DNA from: Nereocystis luetkeana
Lineage: Eukaryota; Sar; Phaeophyceae; Laminariales; Laminariaceae
Direction: 5' to 3'
Length of the DNA: 64,000 nucleotides
Assembly (NCBI GenBank): GCA_031213475.1
Contig: JARUPZ010000003.1
Span: 13,459,580 to 13,523,579, forward strand
The position numbers and the translations under genes are program-made. This document shows, in pieces, positions 13,301 to 23,399 of this stretch. The notes under the pieces were generated by a model. That model worked only from the letters and a program-made list of their open reading frames with translations. It did no database searches and had not been told where the DNA came from. Within the stretch, counting starts at the first letter, position 1. Every line of letters begins with the position of its first letter.

Positions 13301-16300
13301 TTGTTTCCAAGGACCGTAGCGGGAAGGGGGGAGAAGAGCCTGCTATGTGACCCCGGATCTGAGTTACGAGTTGGAAGGAGAGAGAGAAGAAGATGTGCGA
13401 AGATAATGAATGGGATGAGAAAAGGAAAAAAAAAAAAAAAAAAAAAAGGATGGGTCTGTTACTATTTTCTCCCTTGGTCTATCAATAGCTTTATCTGCTA
13501 ATTTTTCCTGTTTTGCCTTCCTTGCAGCTGCTATCAATAGCTTTATCTGCTAATTTCTCATGTTTTGCCTCGCAGGCTGCCCACTGTCCGTTGGAAGCAC
13601 CCGACGAGTCGTGGTTCACGGAAGAGCAGCTGGCAAACCTAGTTTCGATCACGTCGAAGTGGTCCGTCCGCTTGGATTTCGCCAAGATCGTGTACTACTT
13701 GGACTCGACGGTGAGAGGGCGTGATATATCAATCATACGTGGCGGTTTCCTTCTTGCGGTTTTCTTTTTCGCACTTGGTTTCTCGTGTCTTTGTTTGCCG
13801 GTGATTCATTGTTGCCCCTCGAGGTGGCTTGTTGGGGCTATTTTCTCGCGATGTAGCAGGGGTGTTCCATTCGATGCTCTATAGCGTGGTGTAACGAGAA
13901 AATTTCTACATCATCAATCGCCCGACCCGCTGCATCCCACCACCGTCCCCGCCCCGCTGCATCCCACCACTCTCCCCGCCTCACCCCGCCCAATCCTACC
14001 CCACCCCGTCACCGTTGCCTCGATTCGCTCCTGATGCACGGCATCGTACATGCTCTCATCGTTTCAGATAGAGAGGATCGTGAACGGCCTCGATGACGTC
14101 GGTATGATGAACGACACGCTGGTGATCGTAGCGAGCGATAACGGAGGGTGCCCGTCCAGCGGGGGCAGCAACTTCCCTTTCCGTGGGTTCAAGCACACGC
14201 TCTTCGAGGGAGGGGTGCGCACGCCAGCCCTCGTGTACTCAGAGTCGGATTCGATCATCCCGTTGAAGGTATAGCCTATAGGTTGCAGCGGTGCGGGACC
14301 CTTCAGACTGTTTAACCTGTATTCTAAGAAAATGCGCACTTGAGAAACTCGGGCAGAGATTTTGTGCAAGGGATTTAGAGATTCCGGACTGAGACCGTCA
14401 AGAACCTGATGAATTCGGGCGGAGATTTTCAGGCAGGTAACGAACTCGGGAAGTCGTCATGCTGAAGTTTTGTTTATAAACGCACCCGTTCTCAAATAAG
14501 AACTCCAGCCTGGACTCCTGCCTTCCTGTTTCCTATTACGGGGGACCATAGTTAATAGGACCCAAATATTGTTGGTAAAAATGGTTAAATATATAGGTTT
14601 TCATGTATACCATAGGTCCTATTAACCCTTTTAGAACCGCAGTCCCGGTTTTGGGGACAAACCAGTCAAATTCCAAGTAGTTTGCCCCCAAAACGGGACT
14701 GCGGTCCTAAAAGGGTTAACTATGGTCCCCCGTAATACCAAGTATTCCTGTACTGTAGTGCTATGAGTGTACCGCATCGCCCCCCACAAGGCGTTTTTCT
14801 AGTGGGACCATTCCACTTATCAGACAGGTTACGATATATCTGTAGATCATCTCGATCCTCGAAATCGGACTCGATCATTCCGGTAGAGATACGATACGTA
14901 AAGTGTAGTGCGCGTGGACGCGCCGCGTCGCCTCTAAAACGGCGTTTTTTGGGGGGGGAACCATAAGCATTCCATACACACTGGACAGATCACGATCTAT
15001 CAACATACCAGTACCAGATACCTGGTACCACGGTATACGTTTATTTATAGATCATGTAGACCTTGTGTTGGGGACGTTCTGAAATGCTGTTTCAAGAGGT
15101 CTTCATACACCCAAGAAATCAAGGAATCGTGTGTAGCAGCAGCCCCGAGTATTGTCGCTTGCGTACCTCGTATACAAGCGTTGGGTCGAGCCCGGTGTTT
15201 GAATCGAGTGACGGTGATACAGCAGTGATACAGCAGGAGCTGCATGAGCTGTAGGATCTGTAGGACCTGCAGAATGAGCAGGGCCTGTAGGAGCGTGATT
15301 TTTGGACCCATCGAAGTGGCAACCCCTCTGTAGGATCTCTAGGATCTGCGGAAGACGTAGGAGCGTGCTTTTTGTTCCGATCGGATGACTTAACCCTGCC
15401 TCCCCCGCGCGCGGTATTGCCTCCAACGACCTGAGCAGGCGAGGGGCACAATTTACGACGGAATGATGCACATGGTGGATTGGACCCAGACCCTGGCAAA
15501 CATCACTGGCATCCCAACGGTAACAGCAGCGGGAATAGGCTTTGGCCCATAAAACTTTGTTTTCTCATTCTTTGCGGGTTGTGCAAAAATCGCAGAACTG
15601 GCACCAAAATGGCCAATCTTTGAGCGATTTTTCTTCAAATTCTGAAACCTAAGTATAACGCATGCGCGAAAACAGACGAAATATAGCCCATTCAATCGAA
15701 ACGAATTGCGAGCTTACTGGGTAAAAGCCTGAAGGGGAAACACCACGCCACGGGGGGTTGTACGAGAAATGTTGGCTTTCGTGCTCGAAGATTTTACCAG
15801 CAGACCTCGGATCGTATCCTATCATATCGATTATCGACTTATTGATTTATTGATATCAATTGGTCCGGAAATGGCATCAGGTTTAAGCACTTCAACGGTC
15901 ATTTAATTCATGCCCTTTCAATGGCATTTTATTTCACGCCCTTTCAACGGTAAAAATTGATCCACGCCCTTGTAGCCGGAGTTTGTTTCACTCTGTCGCC
16001 TACGCAACAACGTGTCGTCGTGTCTTGTACTGGTATGCAGCAGCGGTAGACGACACCACTTCTAAGAAAACGCTCGTACTTTGAGCCAGGGGCCGAATTT
16101 TCTTCATGTCAGGCAGGGAATATCTGCACACAGTAGTCGTCCCCAGTGGCTCGGTAGGTGGTCCGCGTGCCTATCGAAATCAATTTCGTGGGTTCAAGTC
16201 TCACCGAGTGCACATGCTCGCAGGGACTTTTTCTTGCAGAAAAAATTGATCAGCGGAAAGCGCGAGAGCGTGAGTTATAGCTACATTCGATGAATATCGA

Positions 16301-19300
16301 CGAGCAGTGGGAATGCTGAACTCTATGCGCGATAAAAAATGAAGGCACGTACCGGGGGGGAGAAGGGACGACAACTTTGACCACGGCTTGTCCAGAAGAT
16401 CGCCGAGGGTAAAACCTCCTACGAGCTAGGCTGGAAGGTAAAAGTGATGTAAAAAAAAGGTGCAATTTTCGGTATAGAACACACATTTTTTTATGTTTGG
16501 TGCACAAGCAGAGCCGAGTTTCGACGAAATCCTCGCCACAGCTGATGTTTTATCGGTGCATAATTTGTTTACGCATTTTTTTATGTATGGTACTGTATGA
16601 ACCTGATAATGAGTTACGATAACGTGCATATCTGGATATCAGTACGTGTAAATGCTATGCTAATCCCGGAACCGATCAAGTCGCGAAGAATCGCCTTGGA
16701 ACGGTCCCAGGAGCGATGGTCCCTTGCAGCCGTCGTTACGACCCCGACGCGAGGCCGAGCAGATTTATTTTGTATCGGTTGACAAGGAGATCTCGTAAGA
16801 CCTGTTTTATGTAGGTAGGTCTAGTTTTTTTTTATATTACCGTGGGGCATCTCCGGGGCGACACCCAGTCGGGTCGATTACGGAGAAGCGTCCACTTCGA
16901 TTTAGGGAAGAGGTCAACGCTGTCCATGCAGCGGACCTTTGGCGACCCGGGGTCTAGGCTGGCAGGAGCTTTCATGCCTGACATTGGGACGTATCCTCCC
17001 ATACAAGCGTGTCCCGATATCTACGACAGATACGCACAGTGGTATCCTGCCCGTCACGGCAGTGCCCCCTCCCTTCCTCCGCCTCAAATTCGTTCATCTC
17101 AGCCTCGCAGGGATGGTCTAGTGGTGTCGTCTGACGGGCGATTACTAAGACGGTAGTTGAGGCACAGGGTGTCGACTTATCGGACCTGGACACAAAAACA
17201 GTTGTTGTGTATCATGCTTGCAATTGCTCCTCATAATTCATGACTAAACTACTGTCGTGGTTAGGTCTGTCATCCTCGCATCCATTCCTTGTAACTGACC
17301 GGTTTGAGGCAACCGGCGTGCCCCCCCCCCCCCACTCAAGGCTTCTGGGTAAACTTGCTCTACTCCTCGGGGGCTTTCGCCAACCGACACTCTCCTCGAG
17401 AGTGGAGAGTGTCGGTACCGGCAAGCCGCATAGTCGTCAGGAGTCCCTCCCAACTTGGGCCTCCGGGACCTCCCGTTGTCCCGGCTGGCCAAACGTCCAG
17501 CCTTGTCGGACGGCCCCCGTAGGAAGAAGCGTCGAAGGACAAGCCCTTCCCACGACCTCGAGTCGTCGAGGCCACCAACTAGCCACCACCTCGCTCCTTT
17601 GAAGGGTTCGGCAAACACGCGGCTGTTGAAAGCGCCTGTCCTTCGACGCTTCGTAGCTCGTACGGGCCGTCGGACAAGCGTGGGTGTTCGGCGAGCCGCG
17701 ACAGCGGCGGGCGGGCCCTGCAGGGTCAAGTCGGGAGCAAGGACTCCTTGCGACTGCGGCCTTCCGCCATCGAGACTCTTCTCACTGTCGGAAACAGAGT
17801 ATCGGTTCGCGAAAGCCCACGAGGAGCAGGGCTAGTTTACCATAAGGTTTGAGCCGGGGAGGAGGGGCACACCGGTTGCCTCAAACCGGTCAGTGACGAG
17901 GAATGGATGCGAAGATGGCAAACCTGAACACCGAAGGTGTAAGGGGTGGATGGGTGGATCAAGCATGATATACAGCAGCTGTTGTGTCCGGGTCCGATAA
18001 ATCGACACCCTGTTCCTTGAATAAGCATCCTCTCGGGGTGAAATATATATATATATACTTCGTATATATATCGTGAATCACATTTGTTTTTGTACCTGGT
18101 ACACTAGAAGATAATGACATTTTTTTACCTCGTGGCCTCCCTTTTCAGGTCGGGATGGGAAAGGAGTTGAGCGGGTTCGATCAGTGGTCGGCCATTATCG
18201 GAGACCGCCCGGAGTCGTCGCCGCCGGTCCGTAACGAGCTGGTGCTGGGCCGCAATACCTACGAGTTCGACGCAGACTCGGCTTCCATGGTCAAGACGAC
18301 GGAGCCCAGAGGCGCCTACATCTACGATGGTTGGAAGATCAACATCGGCGACAAGTGAGCCCCGGGTTCTCCATCTGAAGGGGGCTTGCCTACTATATAT
18401 AGACTGGGGGATGCAGAAGCATAAAAAGCATGTTGGACTGCAGTAGGGAACTAAAATCACTTGGTTTTTGTCTAGACGACCTGGACCGACAAATCCGGCC
18501 GAAAAAAGTGTAAAACGAACATTAAACAGCTGGTGCCATACGACGGGCCCGAAACCAATAAATATTCACTGCAGTAAGTCGATATTCGCAGCCGAATGCG
18601 GCCCCTGGGAGTCATGAAATGCGCGGCCCCTACTAAGGCAACAGGGGTCTTTCGTCGGGAGTCAAGCATAGTTTACAAAAGTGACCGGTCCATTATCAGG
18701 CCCATCCTGCCTTTTTATGGGCCAAAGCGAATAAGGCCCATCGGTCGGTAACGCCGCCATTTTCCCCGCGCGCTACTGTAGGGTGCCTTGAAAGAGGTCA
18801 CCTTCTCTACGCGATCAGCGACCTCGCCTCCTTCCGCCTGTTCAATACCGTGGTGTTCCGACTATTTCGCTACTATATATTTCGGACCCCGAAATAGTGC
18901 CGTACACATCTTTGGCAGAGCCTCGGCTTATTCTGCCATAGCACGTACGTCTATCGCGCATTGCCCGTTGCGGGCAATACGCCGAGCGGCAACGGGCATC
19001 AGCCCCCCGCGGCGTAGCCCCCCCCCCCCCCTTGTATACGTCCCTCCCCCTATTTTATATAGGTTGGGTTGGCGTCGGTTGGCAACGACACTGTAAATCA
19101 TGCCGCTCACTACGTGAGCTAGACAACCAGGGTACCGTTTTTTTTTTTTTTTTGGCGTCGCCCACAGCGGGTTGTCGAGTTAGATCATTGGTGTGAGGCA
19201 AATAACCTTTGCTTCGCACAAGTGGGAATGATCGTATCACGTAGTGTTCAAGGTAAGGCACCCAAGAGGCAGTTACATAGTGCTCTCATTACTGTCTCTG

Positions 19301-22300
19301 GAAATGCCTACACCGGAAATTAAATCAACTCGTTGAAGCTGTCGTCCATATGCAAGTCCGCCTCAAAAGCGGTTCTTAGTAGGTAGGATGCAGCTCACCC
19401 TTCATGCGACTCGCCAGACACCTCACGGCGCTTCGCGCTTGGTGCAAGCAATGTCTGCCTGGTCGGTGAAAATGCGACACGCTCCGTCCCGGCATTGTAG
19501 GGATGCGAGGGTCTATGGTCATACGACTACGGCCATGCGTGAGAACGAATACATCTCTCCTATCGACTACACCCCCCTTGTATACGTATGTACTGGTACC
19601 AGGTATGCGATATACCTGGTATACGTGTAACATCCCTTCGTTGAAGCCACGTGTACGATATACATGTAACGTTCCTTCGGCAAAGCCCTTTTCCGCTCAT
19701 ACCTCGAGGTCGCCTCGCCCTGCGCGGATAATCTGTACCGTACGTGCCGCTGTAGGTTTACGAAAAAAAAAAAGAAAAACGACGCCACAGTTTTCCCCAA
19801 GGGGAATATTACGGGGGACCATAGTAAATAGGATCAAATATTGTTAGTACAAATAGGGAAATATATTGGTTTTTGTGTATACCGTAGGTCCTATTTACTA
19901 TGGTCCCCCGTAATAGCGAAATCGAAACCAGCGGGTGGGATCTATATACGCTGCACTGCTCTTGAAGAAAATGTTGTAGTTGGGTGTATGCTTCGTATAT
20001 ACCAGTACCTGGCAGTATGTATCTCCCCTGTCTATGTACGTTTCGGAAGCGTTGTGGCGTGCCGCGTTTTTTTTGTTTGTTTTCCGTGTACCCCTGCCGT
20101 CCATATTTTATTCGGCAAGACGTAAAATCGTAAAGTTGAAACTTACTGAGTAAAACTTGGCACTGACCCCCCCCCCCCCCCCAGAAGAGGAGTTGGGGGA
20201 AATGGACGAATGTTACATGGAGTTGGATGCACTAGATACAAGGCAGTGAAAACACGATCGCCTCTATACTATTACGGGGGACTATAGTTAATAGGACCTA
20301 TGGTATACATAAAAACCTATATATTTAACCATTTTTACTAACAATATCTGGTCCTATTAACTATGGTCCCCCGTAATAGGAGATAGAGGGTGGCCACAGG
20401 CGGCGAAGCAGAGGAAGAGGATAAGAATGATCAAATGACTAAGGCAAGCAACAAATGCATACTTCCCCCCCCCCCAGTCTATGGTCATACGACTACGGCC
20501 ATGCATGAGATCGAGTATATCTCTCCTATCGAGTACACCTCCCCCCCCCCCCCACCCCCACCCCCGCCCCCCAAACTATGCCTGCTTGGAACCGGAACGG
20601 GAAGTTTTGTTTTCAACACTGATTACCCCCACCCCCACGCCCACCCCCGCCCGCGCCCCGTTTTTTGTCTTAACGAAGGTGCACCGGCTGGTTCAGCTTC
20701 GACGCGGCCGATAATGTGCTCGTAGACCCCCAATGCGACGTGGGCGAGTGCCCTACGTGCACTGACGGGTGTGTTTATGTGGACGGGTGGAACAACTCCT
20801 TTTTGTTTCACATCGAGACGGACCCCTACGAGATCGTGAGAGGAGTGTGGGGGTGTTTTTGTTCTCGACAGTAGTGGGAGGAGGATGAAGGGGGAAGGGG
20901 GGGGGGGGGGGGGGGGGCGGGGGGGGGGGGGGGGGGGGGGGGGGGTAATCACTTTTTTTGCTTGCCTTAGTAGTCTTGTGACCATTGACCACGCATCCCT
21001 TTCGAGACAGGGAGGGAGAAAGAGGGGAAGGGGGGGAAGGAGGAGGAGGAGGAAACGCAAGCGACCATTCGTGAGGCTATTCACCCCGTTGGACGCTTTG
21101 ATTGAAGCATCACACGCGGCTTTCTCTAAGACGAGTTTCGTCGAAGTTCTTTGTACGGCAGTACCTCACAGCCGGGGTCCCTTTTTTTTTTATCTTGGTT
21201 GAAAACGAGCGAGCCTTTTTAGCACGTTTCACATTGATTATTGCTGAAAATCATGCATACTATGATACGATACCCGGTTCTCACGCAGGCCTCGATTTGT
21301 TTGAGTGCGCGTATGTCTAACAGCGTTGTTTGAGCCCCCTTTCCCCCCCCGGCTATTATGTACCAGGTATAGGTTGGATTGGCGTCTGCTGGTAGCGACA
21401 GTGTAAAACATGCCGCTCACTACGTGAGCCAGACAACCAGGGGACCGCTTTTTTTGTTTTTTTGGCGGTCGTCCACTGCTGGTTGTCGAGTTAGATCGTT
21501 TGTGCGAGGTGAACAACCTTTACTCCGCACAAGTGGGAATGATCGTATCACGTAGTGTTCAAGGTTAGGCACCCAAGAGGCAGTTACATAGTACTCCCAT
21601 TATTGCCTCTCTGGAAGTGGCTACACCGGAAATTAAAGTAACTCATTGAAGCTGTCATTCGCATGCAAGTCCGTCTCACAAGCGGTTCTTAGTAGGATGC
21701 AGCTCACCTTTCATGCGACTCGCCGGACACCTCACGGCGCTTCGCGCTTGGTGCAAGCAATATCTGCCTGGTCGGCGAAAAACCGACACGCTCCGTCCCG
21801 GCATTGTAGTGATGCGAGGGTCTACGGTCATACGTAAGACTGCGGCCATGCATGAGATCGAGTACATTCCTCCTATTGAGTACACCCCCTCCCTCCCCCC
21901 ATTTTACTTCCCATCACCGCGTGTCGACCGCTCCCTCCCTACCATCCCGTACACGGTTGGTTCTCAGCACAACCTAGTCGATACGATGCCGGAAAAATAT
22001 GAGGAGATGGTGCGCCGATGGAACGAAGCTACCGTGGACGAAGTAAAGCCAAACTTTTTACCGGAGGACCCCAGAGCTATCGAGGTGAGAATGACGCCTC
22101 CACCAGATCCTTGCCTCCCACCCCCCCACCCTCCCACTGCCCTCTCATCACACACACACCCGCACGCGCGCTATGGTCATACGACTACGGCCATGCATGA
22201 TGCTGAGTACACCCCCCCCCCCGCTACCCTCCCGCTCCGTCTAGGACGGGATGCGTGGTCAAAGGGCAAAGGTCCTAAGGCACGGAACAGATTTGTACAC

Positions 22301-22440
22301 CCCTCTCCCACGCTTGCACGATCCTCTCACGTTCCCTGCCACCGATGGCACCCTAATGGTACGCCCGCCCCACCCGCGCTCGCGTTCCGCTCCTTCAGAT
22401 GTGGGAGAGATTCAACAACTGGACGGTGGCCTGGAACTAG
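7379..22440 (+). CDS. Arylsulfatase-type (S1 sulfatase) gene, 11 exons, 5' exons missing
   Basis: Probably hydrolyses sulfate esters. Exons: 7379-7519, 9234-9346, 10390-10498, 11454-11570, 13576-13710, 14068-14268, 15439-15519, 18149-18354, 20697-20835, 21968-22084, 22399-22440 (TAG). All borders are GT-AG and phases agree, giving 466 residues. Visible motifs: ASLMTGR (end of sulfatase signature I), GYATHM-IGKWNLG, RGFDT, an AAHCPLEAP segment, SDNGG metal ligands, RGFKHTLFEGGVRTP, and ETDPYE near the C-terminus. The first exon starts at the first AG after a pyrimidine tract, so the catalytic C-x-P-x-R and the N-terminal metal aspartates must lie in unrecognised upstream exons or be lost. The catalytic-pair histidine expected in GKWHLG is Asn. 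GAC AAG TGA at 18352-18360 looks like a stop, but a GTGAGC donor there joins cleanly to 20697. The closest family layout is ARSB-like (N-acetylgalactosamine-4-sulfatase type); substrate unknown. Confidence 0.88.
8600..8850 (+). repeat. Three degenerate tandem units in sulfatase intron
   Basis: TTTTTGGAAACCCGTGACTC-like sequence recurs at about 8611, 8698 and 8794 with 85-100 bp spacing, each copy followed by an AACTTAAA- or AACTAAAA-like tail. No gene is recognised between exon 1 and exon 2 apart from this repeat. Confidence 0.6.
9656..9745. mobile_element. TTAA-flanked hairpin MITE, intact copy
   Basis: A 90-bp palindromic element starting CCCTTTTAGG and ending TAAGGG, with TTAA on both sides (9652-9655 and 9746-9749). 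A TTAA target duplication plus termini starting CCC is the hallmark of piggyBac-superfamily insertions. The element is far too short to encode a transposase. Confidence 0.85.
11091..11200. mobile_element. TA-flanked hairpin MITE, copy A
   Basis: A copy of the family with termini TTACGGGGG...CCCCCGTAA and internal landmarks AGGACCAAATATTG and CATAGGTCCTATT. TA flanks both ends (11089-11090, 11201-11202). The left terminus has one substitution (TTGCGGG). It lies in a sulfatase intron. Confidence 0.75.
11217..11315. mobile_element. TTAA-type hairpin MITE, degenerate copy
   Basis: Shares the CGCAGTCCCGTTTTGGGGAC arms of the TTAA family. It is 99 bp long because of a short internal duplication near 11275-11290. 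Flanks are TCAA and CTAC, so the target duplication has decayed. It lies 14 bp from MITE copy A. Confidence 0.7.
11585..11760 (+). repeat. GTG/GTT triplet-rich tract directly after an exon donor
   Basis: About 170 bp composed mainly of GGT, GTT and GCT triplets begins roughly 15 bp after the donor of the sulfatase exon 11454-11570. Long hydrophobic open frames here (poly-Val/Leu) are artefacts of the repeat. Confidence 0.8.
12518..12979 (-). pseudogene. Unidentified 153-codon frame inside a sulfatase intron
   Basis: A minus-strand open frame with mixed composition in its middle part (for example MMKAWCPIPWAGSITNDEMI, then KEACLIGEFL). I do not recognise a family. It lies wholly inside the intron between sulfatase exons 11454-11570 and 13576-13710, so it would be a remnant of an inserted element or a chance frame. 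No splice signals or partner exons were found. Confidence 0.2.
14536..14735. mobile_element. TA-flanked hairpin MITE, copy B, with a nested element
   Basis: Termini TTACGGGGG and CCCCCGTAA, flanked by TA on each side. The inner TTAA of this copy (CCTATTAACTATGG in relatives) is split by the 90-bp TTAA-family MITE at 14626-14715. Removing the insert and one TTAA restores the family sequence. Copy B is therefore older than the nested insertion. Confidence 0.9.
14626..14715. mobile_element. TTAA-flanked hairpin MITE nested in MITE copy B
   Basis: A 90-bp hairpin, CCCTTTTAG...CTAAAAGGG, with TTAA at 14622-14625 and 14716-14719. The empty site is visible in the other copies of the host MITE, which have a single TTAA at this point. 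This gives direct evidence of a 4-bp TTAA target duplication. Confidence 0.92.
16136..16458 (+). repeat. tRNA-derived SINE-like element
   Basis: The head has a pol III A-box-like TGGCTCGGTAGGTGG (about 16147-16161) and a B-box-like GGTTCAAGTCT (about 16191-16201). The B-box region folds as a T-arm, with GTGGG pairing to CTCAC around a 7-nt loop. A unique body follows, and the element ends in a short A-rich run. A second copy is at 42221-42555 and a 3' fragment at 26085-26214. A head of this kind followed by an unrelated body and A tail is the SINE layout. Confidence 0.7.
17165..18011. mobile_element. Fold-back element of about 850 bp with ~240-bp inverted arms
   Basis: Begins CAGGGTGTCGACTTATCGG and ends with the complement. 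Left arm 17165-17420 pairs with right arm 17770-18011 at high identity. The middle also contains an inverted pair (GAAGCGTCGAAGGACAAG near 17525 against its complement near 17635). The termini resemble hAT-type ends (CAGGG), but I see no convincing 8-bp duplication in the flanks. It sits in the sulfatase intron 15520-18148. The long open frames on both strands are symmetric by-products of the fold-back. Confidence 0.75.
19057..19580 (+). repeat. ~520-bp dispersed repeat, full-length copy 1
   Basis: Starts at TATAGGTTGGGTTGGCGTC, passes through a T run (about 19138-19154), GTTGTCGAGTTAGATCAT and GATGCAGCTCACCC, and ends ACTACGGCCATGCGTGAG...CTATCGACTACACCCCCC. Three more full-length copies and several truncated ones are in the window. 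No coding capacity is conserved between copies. The C-rich terminus recurs at almost every copy. Confidence 0.85.
19809..19913. mobile_element. TA-flanked hairpin MITE, copy C
   Basis: A 105-bp copy with TTACGGGGG...CCCCCGTAA termini flanked by TA (19807-19808 and 19914-19915). It sits in the sulfatase intron between exons 18149-18354 and 20697-20835. Confidence 0.88.
20272..20376. mobile_element. TA-flanked hairpin MITE, copy D
   Basis: A 105-bp copy in the opposite orientation to copy C (the internal order of landmarks is reversed), with TA on each side. It is in the same intron as copy C, about 360 bp away. The two could pair when transcribed. Confidence 0.88.
20895..21020 (+). repeat. 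~50-bp poly(G) tract plus copy of a ~110-bp repeat
   Basis: An almost pure G run (about 20896-20945, one or two C interruptions) is followed directly by a copy of the 110-bp family (TTGCTTGCCTTAGTAG, then ACCATTGACCACGCATCCCT). Other copies at 48838, 61165 and, inverted, at 43016, 62490 and 63683 also abut G or C runs. The tract begins about 60 bp after the donor of sulfatase exon 20697-20835. Confidence 0.8.
21361..21896 (+). repeat. ~520-bp dispersed repeat, full-length copy 2
   Basis: Same landmarks in the same order as the copy at 19057. The start differs: TACCAGGTA occupies 21361-21369, where copy 1 and the copy at 43226 have a plain TATA junction. It ends in a C-rich stretch just upstream of the acceptor for sulfatase exon 21968-22084. 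Confidence 0.85.
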
Positions 22441-22784
22441 GGCCTCTGCCTTTGGTTTTACAAGTAGAACCGCATCCACGTTTATTGCGTGCGAACTGCT
22501 TGGAATTCTGTGTGGGGTCATTTTTGCGGCAGCTGGCAAGAGTTGAGCGCCGTGAGTGACAGAACTGAAGAAAGAAAGAAAAAAACGTGGATGCCCTGAT
22601 CCTGAAGCCATTTTCGCCGGAGGAAACATAAAACTCTTGTGTAAGTGGCAGCAGGAGAGCTACCGCGTGGCGTAGAAAACGGCAAAGGCAAGCGGCATAC
22701 AAGCACTGCCGAATTTCTGGCCTGCTCGGCAGCAGCAGAACAAGCATAGGTTAACGACGCGCGTGCAACAGCGAGCCTCTCGTG

Positions 22785-23140
22785 TTTGTTGTCATTGGTC
22801 TGCCCTTTTCCGTGTCCTGCTATGAAATTGGCCGGAGGTACGTATGTAACGGCCTTGGGTTGAGCCCTTTGGATTTCGTGTGTATTGTTTTCATTGGCGT
22901 ACCCTGTGTCGTGTGTCCTGCTATTTGCCAGATGTGCCCGGCTTTTGAGTTGTGCCCTTGGAGTTTCATGCGTATTGTTGTGATTGGTGTATCGTTTGTC
23001 GCGTATCCTGCGATTGGTCGGATATGGCAGCTTTGAGTTTAGCCCTTTGGGTATCATGCGTATTGTTGTCTTTTGGTCGCCGTTTGTCGTGTGCCCTGCT
23101 ATTGGCCGGATATGTCCGCCTAAAATTGAGCCCCTTCGAG
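22785..23140 (+). repeat. Tandem repeat of ~88-bp unit, about four copies
   Basis: GTATTGTT, then a CATTGG-like and GTCCTGCTATT-like segment, recurs near 22787, 22884, 22973 and 23061. More degenerate sequence continues to about 23340 around a (GTT)n run (23238-23265). Open frames on both strands follow the repeat and have no family resemblance. Confidence 0.7.
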
Positions 23141-23399
23141 GTATTGTGGTAGTGCGAAAGAAGGTACATACGTTCCATGCTGGCGTTTGGGCCCGCAAGG
23201 TGCAGTGGGATGGCGTCAAGGCAGGACAATGGGCGGGGTTGTTGTTGTTGTTGTTGTTGTTGTCGTCGTAGGTGCAACCTTTTTGTGTGTCCTGCTTTTG
23301 GTCGGATAGAGATAAAACCTCGAGTCAAGCCCTTTCGAGGGGCTGTAATGTGTAGTGAGGTACAGTGTACACACGTCGGAAGCTGGCGTTTTGAGTGCG

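Noticed and set aside
18149..18360. Sulfatase ending at the in-frame TGA at 18358-18360
   Set aside because: A GTGAGC donor overlaps it, and three further exons with matching phase and sulfatase C-terminal similarity (ETDPYE, HNLVDTMPEKY) follow.
18788..19000. Plus-strand frame LLYAISDLASFRLFNTVVF as a transposase remnant
   Set aside because: Too short, no motif and no partner fragments, so not supportable.
21713..22546. 277-codon plus-strand frame
   Set aside because: It runs from the 520-bp repeat through a real sulfatase exon (21968-22084) and on through intron and past the true stop. Only the exon part is coding.
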